Shown here one piece after another: positions 36,655-47,370 of a stretch of DNA of 64,000 nt. The translations under genes and the position numbers were made by a program. Under the pieces are notes generated by a model. It worked only from the letters and a program-made list of their open reading frames with translations, made no database searches and was not told where the DNA came from. Location of the stretch: assembly GCA_028023455.1 (NCBI GenBank), contig JAQFVV010012394.1, positions 22,898,900 through 22,962,899 on the forward strand, written 5' to 3'. Positions within the stretch are counted from its first letter, which is position 1; every line of letters starts with the position of its first letter. Source of the DNA: Epiperipatus broadwayi (lineage: Eukaryota; Onychophora; Udeonychophora; Euonychophora; Peripatidae).

Positions 36655-39190
36655 GTTTAAGGTGGGAACTTTTACTCAAATAGGAGAACATTATTTGCCA
36701 ATGGAATATAGATAAAAAAGCTGGCCATAAAGTATCCACAGTCTTGAATACTGCCAGCCATATGGGATAAAGATTGTAATTGCATTTGTTGATGCAAAAG
36801 TTGTATTCAGATTATGTTTTCCTGTCATTTAGATGAAAAATTTAGCAAACTGTCTTCATTAGATTACAAATAAGACACCAATCTTTGAAAAAAATTCAAA
36901 TTTTTTCATACTCTTAGTGAAAGACTTTTCTATTCCAGAACTGGATCCTTTTGAAAAATCAAGAAATATCATCAGTATAGATGAATTTTCTGTATTCTGT
37001 TTTTGGAAGATCCTTAACATGTATATTAAATAAGGTCATTAAAAGAATTTACTACTGAGTAAGACTATTCTGTAAAAATTTATCACTTAATGACATTTTA
37101 ATTTTTCTATTGAAGAGCATTTTGTTGAGTAAATTAATGGTTTTCTTGCATTTAAGAGTTTTTGAAACTTTTAGAAGACCATCTTTCCAAACATAAGTAT
37201 AAGCTGAAGTCATACCAGTTTTAAGCCAATAAACATCACATGACCACCACTTCTTAAGCTTGTGTGTAACTGTTTTAAAACATGCAACACTCACTATACA
37301 TATTGCCACACACAGAAAGCTAGAGTAATCAATGGATGCCGGAAGGCTTGTGCATAAAATCCCCATCTAGGGTCTACTCACCCAATATTCCCAGACTAGT
37401 TTCTGGCTTGTGGCCTTCATCAGTGAAGAGTCTTGCATCTGAACAAGCTAGAGTAATCAATTAATGACAGAAGGCTTGTGCATAAAATCCCCATCTAGTG
37501 CCTACTCATCCAATATCCCCAGACTAGTTTCTGGCTTGTGGCCTTCATCAGATCCAAGGCTCCTCACTGATAAAAGCCACAAGCCAGAAACTATCTGGGG
37601 ATATTGGATGAGTAGGCACTAGATAGGGATTTTATGCACAAGCCTTCTGGCATACAATTATTACTCTAGCTTGCTGTGTATGGCAATAAGTATAGTGAGT
37701 TTTGCCTGTCATACCAGTTTTTAACTTATTTTGAAAGTCTTTTTCAATACTAGTTATTAAACATAAAACTTACTCATAGCAACCTTTTCTAGTCTAAACC
37801 CATCCTGCTCTACAAGTGGATTGTTTTCAACTATTGATAAAATTCTTGTTAATATGATTATTTTAAAAAAGTTGTGGGGGAACAAATAATAATGACATTA
37901 TGAGTGATAATTTTTTGGATCATTTCTGAGTTTATTTGGTTTTACAATTACTATAGTTTTGTTTTTATGTTAAATTTTTGAAATAATTTCTGTACGAAAA
38001 CTATTACTGAATAGTTTTGCAAACCATGCTTTGGCTTTGAATTCTAAATATTTATAAACTCTGGAAGTATGTCGTATGCTGTAGACTTTTCTGGTTCGAG
38101 ACATATCAAAGGTAAATTCAAGTTTGCCGATATCTATAAGGTTTATCAGATTGATATTAGATGGACCATTGTGAAATAGAAGTTTGCTTATCCTGCTCTA
38201 ATGATGCTTTTGCTCATTTTATCAATCTTGGGTTTAGAAGTCTGATATACAATAGTGGAAAATGATAATAGTAGTGTTTTTATGGCCATTAAGCTTTTGT
38301 AAAATGGCCAAGCCTTATGACTAGATTTTGTAAAAGTTTGCTTTTCCATTCACTCTCTTTTCTTTTCTAGCATCATCCAATAATTTTACAGGTTGCCAGC
38401 AATTTCTAGGTCTTTGGTTAATGAAAATTGGCTATAAAGACACTGCTGGGTCTGCTCCAATCTGGAATGAATCGCATTTGATAAAGGGATAAACTCAGTA
38501 AATATTTATCACAGTAAGAGGGAATTGGAAAGATCAATTAATATTTTATCAAGATATCCACTATATCAATTCCACTTAGTTTTCTTTAAATTCCATCCCA
38601 TTACAAATGTGGGTCCCAACAATGATTAGATTTTAATTTATATTTGCTATAGGAAACATGGTTTAATATCAGTATTTTAGCATATAATGATAAACCTTTT
38701 TTTTTTGTCAAAATAATGCATAAATCAGTAATTATATTTGTACTCCATTTTCCTGAATTGAACGTTCCACCTGCTTGGCATCTTTTAAAATAAGTTCAAG
38801 TTGTTTAAATCCATCCATTCTAATAGTTGACAAACTGCTTGATCCTTTATTTTTCATTTAGACATCTCCTAAAATTCTATAATAATTGAATTCTTCTACC
38901 AACATAAGGTATAGGTAGATATGGAAAAGAAACATAGGATCATTTTGTATTAGGAGATAATACATACATAAAAATTATCTATCCAAATGATGACTGCAAT
39001 ATCATTTGAACTATTTACAAGAGCAGTTGTTTGCTTTGTAAAATCATTTCAAGTAGGTATAGCATGATTACAATACATTCTATCAATAATGATTTGAAGC
39101 CCAGAACATTTAAAAAGACTTGCATTATTAGAATAATGATTATCAATTTCATGAAATACCATTACATCAATGTTGTGCTGAACATTTGAT
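36655..39190 (-). pseudogene. Jockey/CR1-like non-LTR retrotransposon (family C), endonuclease and RT remnants
   Basis: Minus strand, right to left. About 39050-39180: NIDVMVFHEIDNHYSNNASL and SGLQIIIDRM, apurinic-type endonuclease with its catalytic Glu. About 38950-39040: NSSNDIAVIIWIDNFYV. About 38340-38460: linker with LLQNL. About 37903-37948: VKPNKLRNDPKNYHS (RT fingers, usually KPGK...YRPISLL). About 37770-37830: VEQDGFR. About 36963-36986: FIYTDDIS (motif C). About 36690-36800: worn KYLG-like block. Many stops. It is split by the nested element at 37223-37707 and joins satellite sequence at about 39190. Confidence 0.75.
37223..37707 (-). mobile_element. Family B-derived element with tandem hammerhead units, 14-bp target duplication
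   Basis: gtcataccagtttt is repeated at 37209-37222 and 37708-37721, within the RT of family C. On the minus strand the 485-bp insert starts aggcaaaactcactatac and ends ggtcatgtgatgtttattgg + ctt, the family B 3' end. Inside are two direct hammerhead units 128 bp apart (cores at 37545-37551 and 37417-37423, complement), plus a third inverted unit at about 37565-37620 whose core is mutated to CTGATAA. Stem II in the direct units is GGC-CACAA-GCC. A tandem dimer of hammerhead units is the retrozyme arrangement. Confidence 0.8.
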
Positions 39191-39226
39191 CCATAGAGGA
39201 GCTCCATTTTTGATTTTGATATACAC
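39190..39226 (+). repeat. Partial 92-bp satellite unit left of the Gypsy insertion
   Basis: tccatagaggagctccattt followed by ttgattttgatatacac matches the last part of the satellite unit at 47371-49060. The last four bases, acac (39223-39226), are the Gypsy target duplication. Confidence 0.85.
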
Positions 39227-41814
39227 TGAGCTGGTATTTTTATGTCAGCTCATACTCATACATATATATACACACATATTTTGTAAAAATAAAATATATA
39301 CATTGTAATAAAACTTGTTTTATTAGAAATAAATAAACACGTATTTTTCTACCAGCTCATATATATATATACATATATATTTTGTTAAAATATAAATATC
39401 ATTTTATAATACATAATTTTTAAGAAAAGAAATATAAATTAACACTTAATTTTAAAATGGAGTTTTAAGAAGTTAAAATAAATTAGATCAAGATCTTACA
39501 TTTTTAGTAAAAGTTTGTCTTTTATTTAGTCTTTAAAAAAAATTCTTAAAGATAGAAGGGAATAGAAAGCAATTAATTCTATTATTGGGGCTTTGACAGT
39601 GTAGGTATTTTTATGCTATCTATTGTGCTGATCAATTGGAATGTTTCTTTGGAATTTTAAAATAAAATGTGAAATAAAAGAAGAGAATATTAAAGGTGTG
39701 AACTGAGACTTTGAAAAAAAAACTATAAATTACGGACTTTCCTTTTGTTTGAAATTAATTGAATTTTTCTGCCAAAGAATACAGAATCTATAAGCCAATT
39801 CGGCTCGGACTCTCCAATATAAAAAAAAAATTGTAAAATTACATTTAAAAAAAAATTAAGAAGTAAGCACAAGGAGAAAATGTTGAGCAGCTAGATCTAA
39901 CAGAACTTTCCCTTTTGAGAACCTCTTCCTATTACCACCTGGAATTGCCTTGTAAATGCCGGACATAGAGAGCTAGTCGGGGAGAATGGACTGGAAAAAG
40001 AGCATGGGCAAACCACGACGAATATAAGGTGAAATATTCCACACACACAGGACCTACACTGAGGATAAATAGATTTTTTTTATTATAATTTCAAGAGACA
40101 TTTGCATAATAGAATTTAAAAAAAATAGCCTTCACTTCAAATATCCCAAAGTTTCAGCAATAGAAAGAGGGGGATATATAGTCTTTAAGTATATGTATTT
40201 ACTAACCCAAATTAATCCACATTATATTTTTGTGTTATGTTTTATTAAATAAACTTGCCTTTGGTTTCTGTGATTGTTGTTCTGATAATGTATAGGTATG
40301 AATAAGAAAATTGTATACTCAATCTAAGGGCAGGTAAAATTTAAGAGGATACGATTTAACATTAGAAAGAGGACGTTTTGAGTGGATTTTGTTTTAATAA
40401 ACACACTCGTATAGTAAGTCGCCCTTGAGTTCAGTCATAGTTATATACCATGGGTTTTTTTTTATGAAAATATTGGTAAAGTGACGGCGCATGATCCTTC
40501 AAGAACAATACATGTTAATTCTTTATTAGAAAGAAAAAGGATCATGAGGGGTTGATTCGACAAGTGCGAGAGAAGGGAATAAACAACAAATAGAATAAAG
40601 GTATAATAAATATTTCAACAACAGTGAAGTGTCAATCTCTTTCTTTTTATTTATTATAATTAATTCTTATACACCTGGGTCTCGTTTTACACAATAGATA
40701 GGTTCCTCAGAAAACGCGCAAATAAAATCGCGCAAAAATAGACGTAACTTACATTAAAAAAGGGGGGATGCAGTCTGTGATTTTTCAAAATTCGCATAAA
40801 AGCAAAGCACCAAAGTAAAATTACTTTAAAATTCGTGCAAAAAAAAAAAAAGGAAATAAAATATGACTAATAAAAAATTTCAAATTTGAAAAAAATTGAT
40901 ACAAGACAAACTTTTTTTAACTATAATATTTAATTTTATTCAAAACAATATATTTTTATGCATAATTTACAGTAATTTACATTTTTTTATACACGTTTTA
41001 ATTATTATCGCTATTTGCCAAAAAAACATGTTCATTTGCAAACTGAGGAAATATAACTAGCGCCAACTTCACACTCATGTTGTGTTATCAGTTTTCTGGT
41101 GATAACGTAATTAATAATTAATCTAACAACTAAAAATTAAATTCTTATTTTTGTCTTTAATTTTCAATTTTAATTGTGCCCACTGCTATTACTCAGCATT
41201 TAAAAATAAACTTGCAGACACTAAATGATTAATAATTGATTACGTTCTTTTTTAAAAAGCAAAAACAATGTAATTTAAAATTAACACGCACAATGTTTGA
41301 ACAAATTTACATTATAATCTTGTAAAATTTAATGTGTGGAAATCATGATTTTAATTTCATTATTGCATAAAATCTTACTATTATAAAGCACTGAAAATAT
41401 TGAAATTACTAAGATGAAAGTCAAATTTCAATAATGTGCTATTACTTTCAATATAACGTAAGTGCTCAAAATTTATTATTTAAAGTAATAGCGCATTATC
41501 GGAGTTCGACTTCCGGTGAAACACAAATCGCGTAACTTCAAAATCGTGTTAAATAAGTCTGCGTAAAAAGAGACCTAGGTGTATTTCATTTTGTAATCTT
41601 TTGGTCCGTAAAAGAAAATTATTTTAAGGTTTGCATTTGGTGATTGCCATTCGTAAATAAATTAACCGTTATTATAGAAATTTTATAATACGGTGTAGGC
41701 AGAAATGCTTGGTGGCACCCTTGAACGGCCACCGTATGTTGCAATCTCTTGAAATTTAAGAGCGTAACAAAATGTTTTGTTACAGAGGGTAGCAGCAGGT
41801 GAAATAAAAGAAAA
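39227..41814 (+). repeat. 5' LTR, carrying a 910-bp nested DNA element
   Basis: About 1676 bp once the nested element (40672-41581) and one TA are removed, compared with 1617 bp for the 3' LTR. The two are nearly identical apart from small indels. At its right end the last 28 bp present in the 3' LTR (tttaagagcg...ttgttaca) are absent, so the LTR jumps from gaaataaaagaaaa straight into the primer site. Confidence 0.85.
40672..41581. mobile_element. Non-autonomous DNA transposon with TA duplication, nested in the 5' LTR
   Basis: Terminal inverted repeats cacctgggtctcgttttac / gtaaaaagagacctaggtg, with TA on both sides (40670-40671 and 41582-41583). The 3' LTR shows the empty site (ttcttatatttcatt, about 47101-47115), which proves insertion after the LTRs formed. 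The 910-bp interior is very AT-rich with no transposase. TA target and end type suggest a Tc1/mariner relative. Confidence 0.88.
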
Positions 41815-41832
41815 TGGTGTCTCAATGTGTAG
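41815..41832 (+). promoter_or_regulatory. Putative primer binding site
   Basis: TGGTGTC directly follows the (shortened) 5' LTR. It would pair with a tRNA 3' end ..GACACCA, as in leucine tRNAs; only the first 7 bases fit well. Assignment by position and the TGG start. Confidence 0.45.
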
Positions 41833-41988
41833 GGCTCGTTAACTAAATAAACTCGTTAATTAAATAAACGGCTTGAGATTAGGGTAAAAGTGGGGTAAGG
41901 CAGGTCCGGGTGGTTAGAGCGAGGAGTTAGTGTCCCAATAGGGGAGGGTTTTGAATGTCAGAAGTAAATTTAAAATATTGTAGATAAA

Positions 41989-42592
41989 ATGCAGGATAGA
42001 ATTAAAATAAAAATGTTCGAAGGAGACAAAGAGGAGACTCTATTCAAACACTTGGAAAGTTTAGAAGAGTGTTTTTGTATGTACGAGGCAAGGGAAGAAG
42101 AAAAAATAATTATAGCAAGTAATTATTTGGTGGGCACAGCAAGAGATTGGTGGTGAACAATACAGAAAAGACCAGACGATTTCAAACAGTACAAAATAAA
42201 TTAATACATACATTTTGGAACGTAAAGAGACAAGAAAAATTACGAAGAGTGGTAGAATTAGAAAGGTATAAAAAAGAAGAAGGGATAGGATATAGACAGT
42301 TTTTTTAAAGCAAATGGTAAAATTGAGAAGGATGATAGAATATCCTATTGTTGAATGGCAAATGATAAGTATTATAAAAAAAAACTTGCTGCAAAATATA
42401 CGAGAGAGATTAGCTGTCTGTAGGTGCGAAGGTGTGGAAGACATATTGGAAGTTTTTAGAGAGGAAGAAAATGTACAGGAAGAAGAGAAACAAGAACAAC
42501 TTCCCAAGCTGTTAAATGTAGTAATTGAGGAAGAAGAGAAAATACAAATGATGATGGAACAAACTTGCCCGGTGATAATGATAAAAATATAA
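41989..42592 (+). pseudogene. gag: Gag-like region of the Gypsy element
   Basis: An ATG at 41989 opens 55 codons up to a TGA at 42154. The end of this stretch, NYLVGTARDWW, is the capsid-core block of retrotransposon Gag (A-x-x-WW). After broken sequence, 42314-42592 resumes with RRMIEYPIVEWQMISIIKKN and an acidic, Glu-rich tail, corresponding to the C-terminal capsid half. No CCHC zinc knuckle is seen. In the family, Gag forms the particle that packages the element RNA. The internal stop and frameshift make it a pseudogene. Confidence 0.65.
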
Positions 42593-42595
42593 GGA

Positions 42596-44470
42596 ATAGA
42601 GATACAGATCCTACTAGACATGGGGAGTCAAGTCTCGATAATCTCAAATAAAATATTAGATCAAATCAGAGATCAGAAGAGGGAAATACAGTTGCTACCA
42701 TTAAGAAAATCTGAAATAACTATGGCTAATGGCAAAAGAGTTAAGTTAGATCCTATACAAATATACGGGGAAGTACAAGTGGGAAAAAAAAATACACCAT
42801 ACATTATTATCAATGTCAGGTTTGGTAGAAGATCTTATATTGGGGTCAGATTTTATGCACTGAACCAGGACAAAAATTAATTATAGGAAAAGAATATAAT
42901 GATAGGAAACGAAAGGGTGCCATTTAGTGGATATAACAGACAGAGTGATAACAGGGTAGCTTACATGGTAACTAATGACATATACCAAGAAATAGAATGT
43001 AAAATAACTGAGTTAAGTAGTAATAATAGGGGCTGGAAAAGTCAACTTAAAGAGGCATTTTTGAAAAATGAACAAGTATTCGCCATTAAACCCGGAATTA
43101 TAAAGGGATATGTTCATTGGATAAAGGTGAAAGAAGAAACTCATTTTCAGGGTAGGTCGAACCCCGTTCCTGTCAAATATAAAGAAGTTGATAAACAAAT
43201 GGAACAATGGGGTATTATAAAAAAACAAGTCACCGTATATAAACCCTTTAGTAATTGTAAAAAAAAGGACGGCTCTATGAGAGTATGCTTAGTTGCTCAG
43301 CAGTTAAATACTATTATTATACCTGATCAGGATGTACCACCCTGAATTACAGATTTGCTGTTGGAATTTAAGAAAAAAAAATATTTTTCGTCATTCGATT
43401 TGACATCAAGTTACTGGCAGATGGCGCTTCATGCTGAGGATCAAAAATATACGGCATTCCGTTATGAAGGCTTTACATATGTGTTTCAACAAGTTTCGTT
43501 TGGACTATATTAACAGTGGGTCGGGGCTATTATGATGTTTAGACCAGGTACTTTCTCCGAGGGTAAAAAAATTTATACTCTATTATATGAACGATGTCGT
43601 GATTGCATCATGATCTCCTCAGGAACATTTAGAAAATTTAGTTGTGTTCCTCCGTAAATGTCACGAAAAGAACATTACAATAAATCTGAAGAAAAGTAAT
43701 ATATTTCAGGAAAAAATTATATTTCTTGGTCATCTCATATGTGCTAAAGGGGTGAGGCCCCATCCTGACAAGATAGAAGCAATCGTTAAATTCCCTCAAC
43801 CAAAGAATAGAAAAAGATTAGATCATTCCTTGGTATATGCAATTTCTATAAAAGGTTCTACAAAGATTTTTCTACAGATACAGAAGCACTTGTGCATTTA
43901 CTGAGAAAAGAAAGCAAGTGGGAATGGATGGAAAAACAAGAGCAAGCGTTTAAACAGATCAAAAAAATTTTTGTAGGTACTGTAACACTCGCATATCCGG
44001 ATTTTGACAAACCTTTTAGGTTACAAACTGATAGTAGTAGTGTAGGATTGGGAGCGGTACTGTTTCAAGAGAATGAAGAGAAGATATCTCAGGTTTTGTA
44101 TTTTTTTAAGTAGGACATTAAACCCAGCGGAAAGAAATTATACACTATGGAAAGGGAGGCATTGGCAATTGTTTGGGCATTAAATAAACGTAAGCATTTA
44201 CTTTTAGGGTCTGAGGTTATTATTATCACCGATTATAAAAGCTTAGAGTTTATAAATAGGTGTTACTTAACTAATAATAGACTTATAAGATGGGCATTAT
44301 ACTTACAGAAGTTTAATTACAGGGTAATTCATTGCTCCAGGAAAGAAAATATAGTACCGGATATATTAAGCAGAAATCCGCTTACGGATCACAGTCAAAA
44401 TTTAATACTGGAGGGAGGTCGATTAATATCTCTTAAAGCAGATCCTGTGGTATCGATAGAGAAAGATTGA
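42596..44470 (+). pseudogene. pol: Pol of the Gypsy element: protease, reverse transcriptase, RNase H
   Basis: The protease-like start ILLDMGSQVSIIS (about 42608) has the D-x-G-S active-site form with Met in place of Thr. RT: PVPVKYKEVDKQMEQWGII, KKDGSMRVCLVAQQLN, SFDLTSSYWQM (motif A, about 43390), TAFRYEGFTYVF, then a stop at about 43510. Motif C reads YMNDVVIAS at about 43585, with Asn replacing the first Asp. FLGHLICAKGVRPHPDKIEA follows. RNase H has all acidic positions: LQTDSSSVGLGAVLF (about 44020), MEREALAIVWAL (44147) and ITDYKSLEF. At least three stops or shifts break the frame. Confidence 0.85.
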
Positions 44471-45652
44471 AAAGACTCCATTTTTTTCAAAACTTGGATA
44501 CTACGTGCAGGAAGCTGATACAAGGCTGTAAAGAAGTAAATGTCAGACAACAAAAAAATTGCATGCAAAAAAAAAAAAACAAATTATATCAGTATAAAAT
44601 AATAAATGGGTTGTTGATGTTTCAGGTTAGAAAGGGAGTAGATTGTTGGAGAGTATTTATACCACAAAATCTAAGGAAAAGACTAATAAAATATGTGCAT
44701 GGTATATATGGGCATTATGAGTCTCTTAACACAAGTAAACTAATACAGAGATGGAATTATTGGCCAAGTTTGTATAGATCAGTGGTTACTAAATTACAGG
44801 GGTGCCATGAGTGTTGGAAAAGTAAACCAGCTAATAAAAATTATGCTGGGACACCGGCGCCAATAATAGCTAAGAACCCGAATGAGCTTCTAGCCATAGA
44901 TTTTTACAGCCCACTACTGTCATTTCATAGATATAAATACATATTGGTGGCCTTTGACATTTTCTTGAAATTAGTACAGGCCTACCCCCTCCGAAAGGCT
45001 GACACTGGGTCTTCCATAACTGTGCTAAAAGAAAAACAATTTTTTCAAGTTGGCAAACCTTGGACGATTTTGAGTGATCATGGAACTCATTTTATATCGA
45101 GAGAATGGAAGAATTGGTTTCAGCAAGAACAGATATATCATGTTCTCACCTCTATCCATAACCCCTAATCTAACCCTTGCGAACGGGTTATGAAAGAATT
45201 GGCAAACTTATTTCGCATACGTTTGAAAGGAAACCATCAACAGTGGTTTAAAGTATTGCCACAAATGGTTAAAATAATTAATTATACATACCACGAATCT
45301 ACAGGGTTAACTACAGAATGCTTGCATTATGGTCGAGTTGAGCCTTCTCTCCTCAAATGTCCCGTTCCCACTGTTACTGAAACGATAAATGTAGTGGAGG
45401 ATTGAAGCTTGGCTAGAGACAGATTAAAGAAGAAATCTAAACAGAGAATAAAGAAGGGGGGCTTGCCCAATACAATTTATGGTAGGAGACTGGGTTTATG
45501 TTAAAACTCAGCCAGTTAGCAAATTAAGTGATAAACAATATAAAAAAAAATTTCCCCTATTCAAAGGCCCATACAGGATCATCCAAAAATGCGGACCTAA
45601 TGCATTTATAATACAAGGTAAAAGAAATAAAAAGTGCACTTATAATGCATGA
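44467..45652 (+). pseudogene. pol: Integrase of the Gypsy element
   Basis: 44467-45168 carries the H2C2 zinc finger (VHGIYGHYES...LQGCHECWKS). It also has the first catalytic Asp in LAIDFYSPL and the second in ILSDHGTHF. A stop after HNP (45167) precedes NPCERVMKEL in the next segment (45190-45405), which supplies the catalytic Glu. Downstream, VGDWVYVK (about 45487) and PLFKGPYRIIQKCGPNAF (about 45557) form the C-terminal GPY/F-type module. In the family the enzyme inserts the cDNA. It is broken by the stop and a shift near 45405. No chromodomain is evident after GPY. Confidence 0.85.
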
Positions 45653-45739
45653 AGCCTAAAACCTTGTAAAGAAAAGAAAAAGAATTAAGACTTCACGGCG
45701 TGATTAAAAGTTGTTGTTTTTTTAATTTTTTTTGTTTTT

Positions 45740-45753
45740 GGAAAAGGGTGCAA
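45740..45753 (+). promoter_or_regulatory. Polypurine tract-like site
   Basis: ggaaaagggtgcaa sits immediately before the 3' LTR start at 45754, the position of the plus-strand primer. Confidence 0.6.
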
Positions 45754-47370
45754 TGAGTTGGTATTTTTATGTCAGCTCATACTCATACGTATATATACAC
45801 ACATATTTTGTAAAAATAAAATATATACATTGTAATAAAACTTGTTTTATTAGAAATAAATAAACACTTATTTTTTTATCAGCTCATATATATATACACA
45901 TATATATTTTGTTAAAATATAAATATCATTTTATAATACATAATTTTTAAGAAAAGAAATATAAATTAACACTTAATTTTAAAATGGAGTTTTAAGAAGT
46001 TAAAATAAATTAGATCAAGATCTTACATTTTTTATAAAAGTTTGTTTTTTATTTAGTCTATAAAAAAATTCTTAAAGATAGAAGGAAAAAGAAAGCAATT
46101 AATTCTATTGTTGGGGCTTTGACAGTGTAGGTATTTTTATGCTATCTATTGCACTGATCAATTGGAATGTTTCTTTGGAATTTTAAAATAAAAGAAGAGA
46201 ATATTAAAGGTGTGAACTGAGACTGAAAAAAAACTATAAATTACGGACTTTCCTTTTGTTTGAAATTAATTAGATTTTTCTGCCAAAAAATACAGAATCT
46301 ATAAGCCAATTTGGCTCGGACTCTCCAATATAAAAAAAAAAATCGTAAAATTACATTAAAAAAAAAATTAAGAAGTAAGCGCAAGGAGAAAATGTTGAGC
46401 CTAGATCTAACAACTTTCCCTTTTGGGAACCCCTTCCTATTACCACCTGGAACTGCCTTGTAAATGCCAGACATAGAGAGCTAGTCAGGGAGAACGGACT
46501 GGAAGATCACGGACAAACCATGACAAATATAAGGTGAAATATTCCACACACACAGGACCTACACTGATCGATCAGGGTAAATAGATGTTTTTTATTATAA
46601 TTTCAAGAGACATTTGCATAATAGTATTTAAAAAAAAAAGCCTTCACTTCAAATATCCCAAAGTTTCAGCAATAGAAAGGGGGGGGGGGATATGTAGTCT
46701 TTCAGTATATGTATTTACTAACCCAAATTAATCCACATTATATTTTTGTGTTATATTTTATTAAGTAAACTTACCTTTGGTTTCTGTGATTGTTGTTCTG
46801 ATAATGTATAAGTATGAATAAGAAAATTGTATACTCGATCTAAGGGCAAGTAAAATTTAAGAGGATAAGATTTAACATTAGAAAGAGGAGTTTTTTTTTG
46901 ATGAAAATATTGGTAGAGTGCCGGCGCATGATCCTTCAAGAACGATACATGTTAATTCTTTATTAGAAAGAAAAAGGATCATGAGGGGTTGATTCGACAA
47001 GTGCAAGGGAAGGGAATAAACAACAAATAGAATAAAGGTATAATAAATATTTCAACAACAGTGAAGTGTCGATCTCTTTCTTTTTATTTATTATAATTAA
47101 TTCTTATATTTCATTTTGTAATCTTTTGGTCCGTAAAAAAAGGAAATTATTTTAAGGTTTGCATTTGGTGATTGCCGTTTGTAAATAAATTAACCGTTAA
47201 TATAGAAATTTTATAATATGGTTTAGGCAGAAATGCTTGGTGGTGCCCTCGAACGGCCATTGTATGTTGCAATCTCTTGAAATTTAAGAGCGTAACAAAA
47301 TGTTTTGTTACAGAGGGTAGCAGCAGGTGAAATAAAAGAAAATTTAAGAGCGTAAAAATGTGTTGTTACA
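45754..47370 (+). repeat. 3' LTR
   Basis: 1617 bp, TG...CA ends. It lacks the nested TA element found in the 5' copy. The end contains two imperfect copies of the motif tttaagagcgtaa..ttgttaca (about 47281-47311 and 47343-47370) separated by gagggtagcagcaggtgaaa; the 5' LTR keeps only the first. Confidence 0.85.

Larger units (their letters stand above)
39227..47370 (+). mobile_element. Ty3/Gypsy LTR retrotransposon, 4-bp target duplication, decayed
   Basis: Both LTRs begin TGAGYTGGTATTTTTATGTC (39227 and 45754). The 3' LTR ends ..TTGTTACA at 47370, and acac flanks both ends (39223-39226 and 47371-47374). The order between the LTRs is primer site, gag, protease, RT, RNase H, integrase, polypurine tract. 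Integrase after RNase H places it in Ty3/Gypsy rather than Copia. No envelope-like frame is present between integrase and the 3' LTR. Frames are broken by stops and shifts, so it cannot move by itself. It landed within the 92-bp satellite. Confidence 0.9.

Noticed and set aside
37052-37366. Independent minus-strand gene of 104 codons
   Set aside because: It reads through the 3' end of the nested family B element into family C RT; the frame is fortuitous.
39250-39420. TA-rich microsatellite as a separate feature
   Set aside because: It is part of both LTRs and is duplicated with them.
42061-42621. 186-residue minus-strand ORF
   Set aside because: It is antisense to the gag region of the Gypsy element and rich in Ser, Phe and Ile, a shadow frame.
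45652-45753. Envelope gene between integrase and 3' LTR
   Set aside because: Only about 100 bp separate the integrase end from the LTR; no room and no frame.
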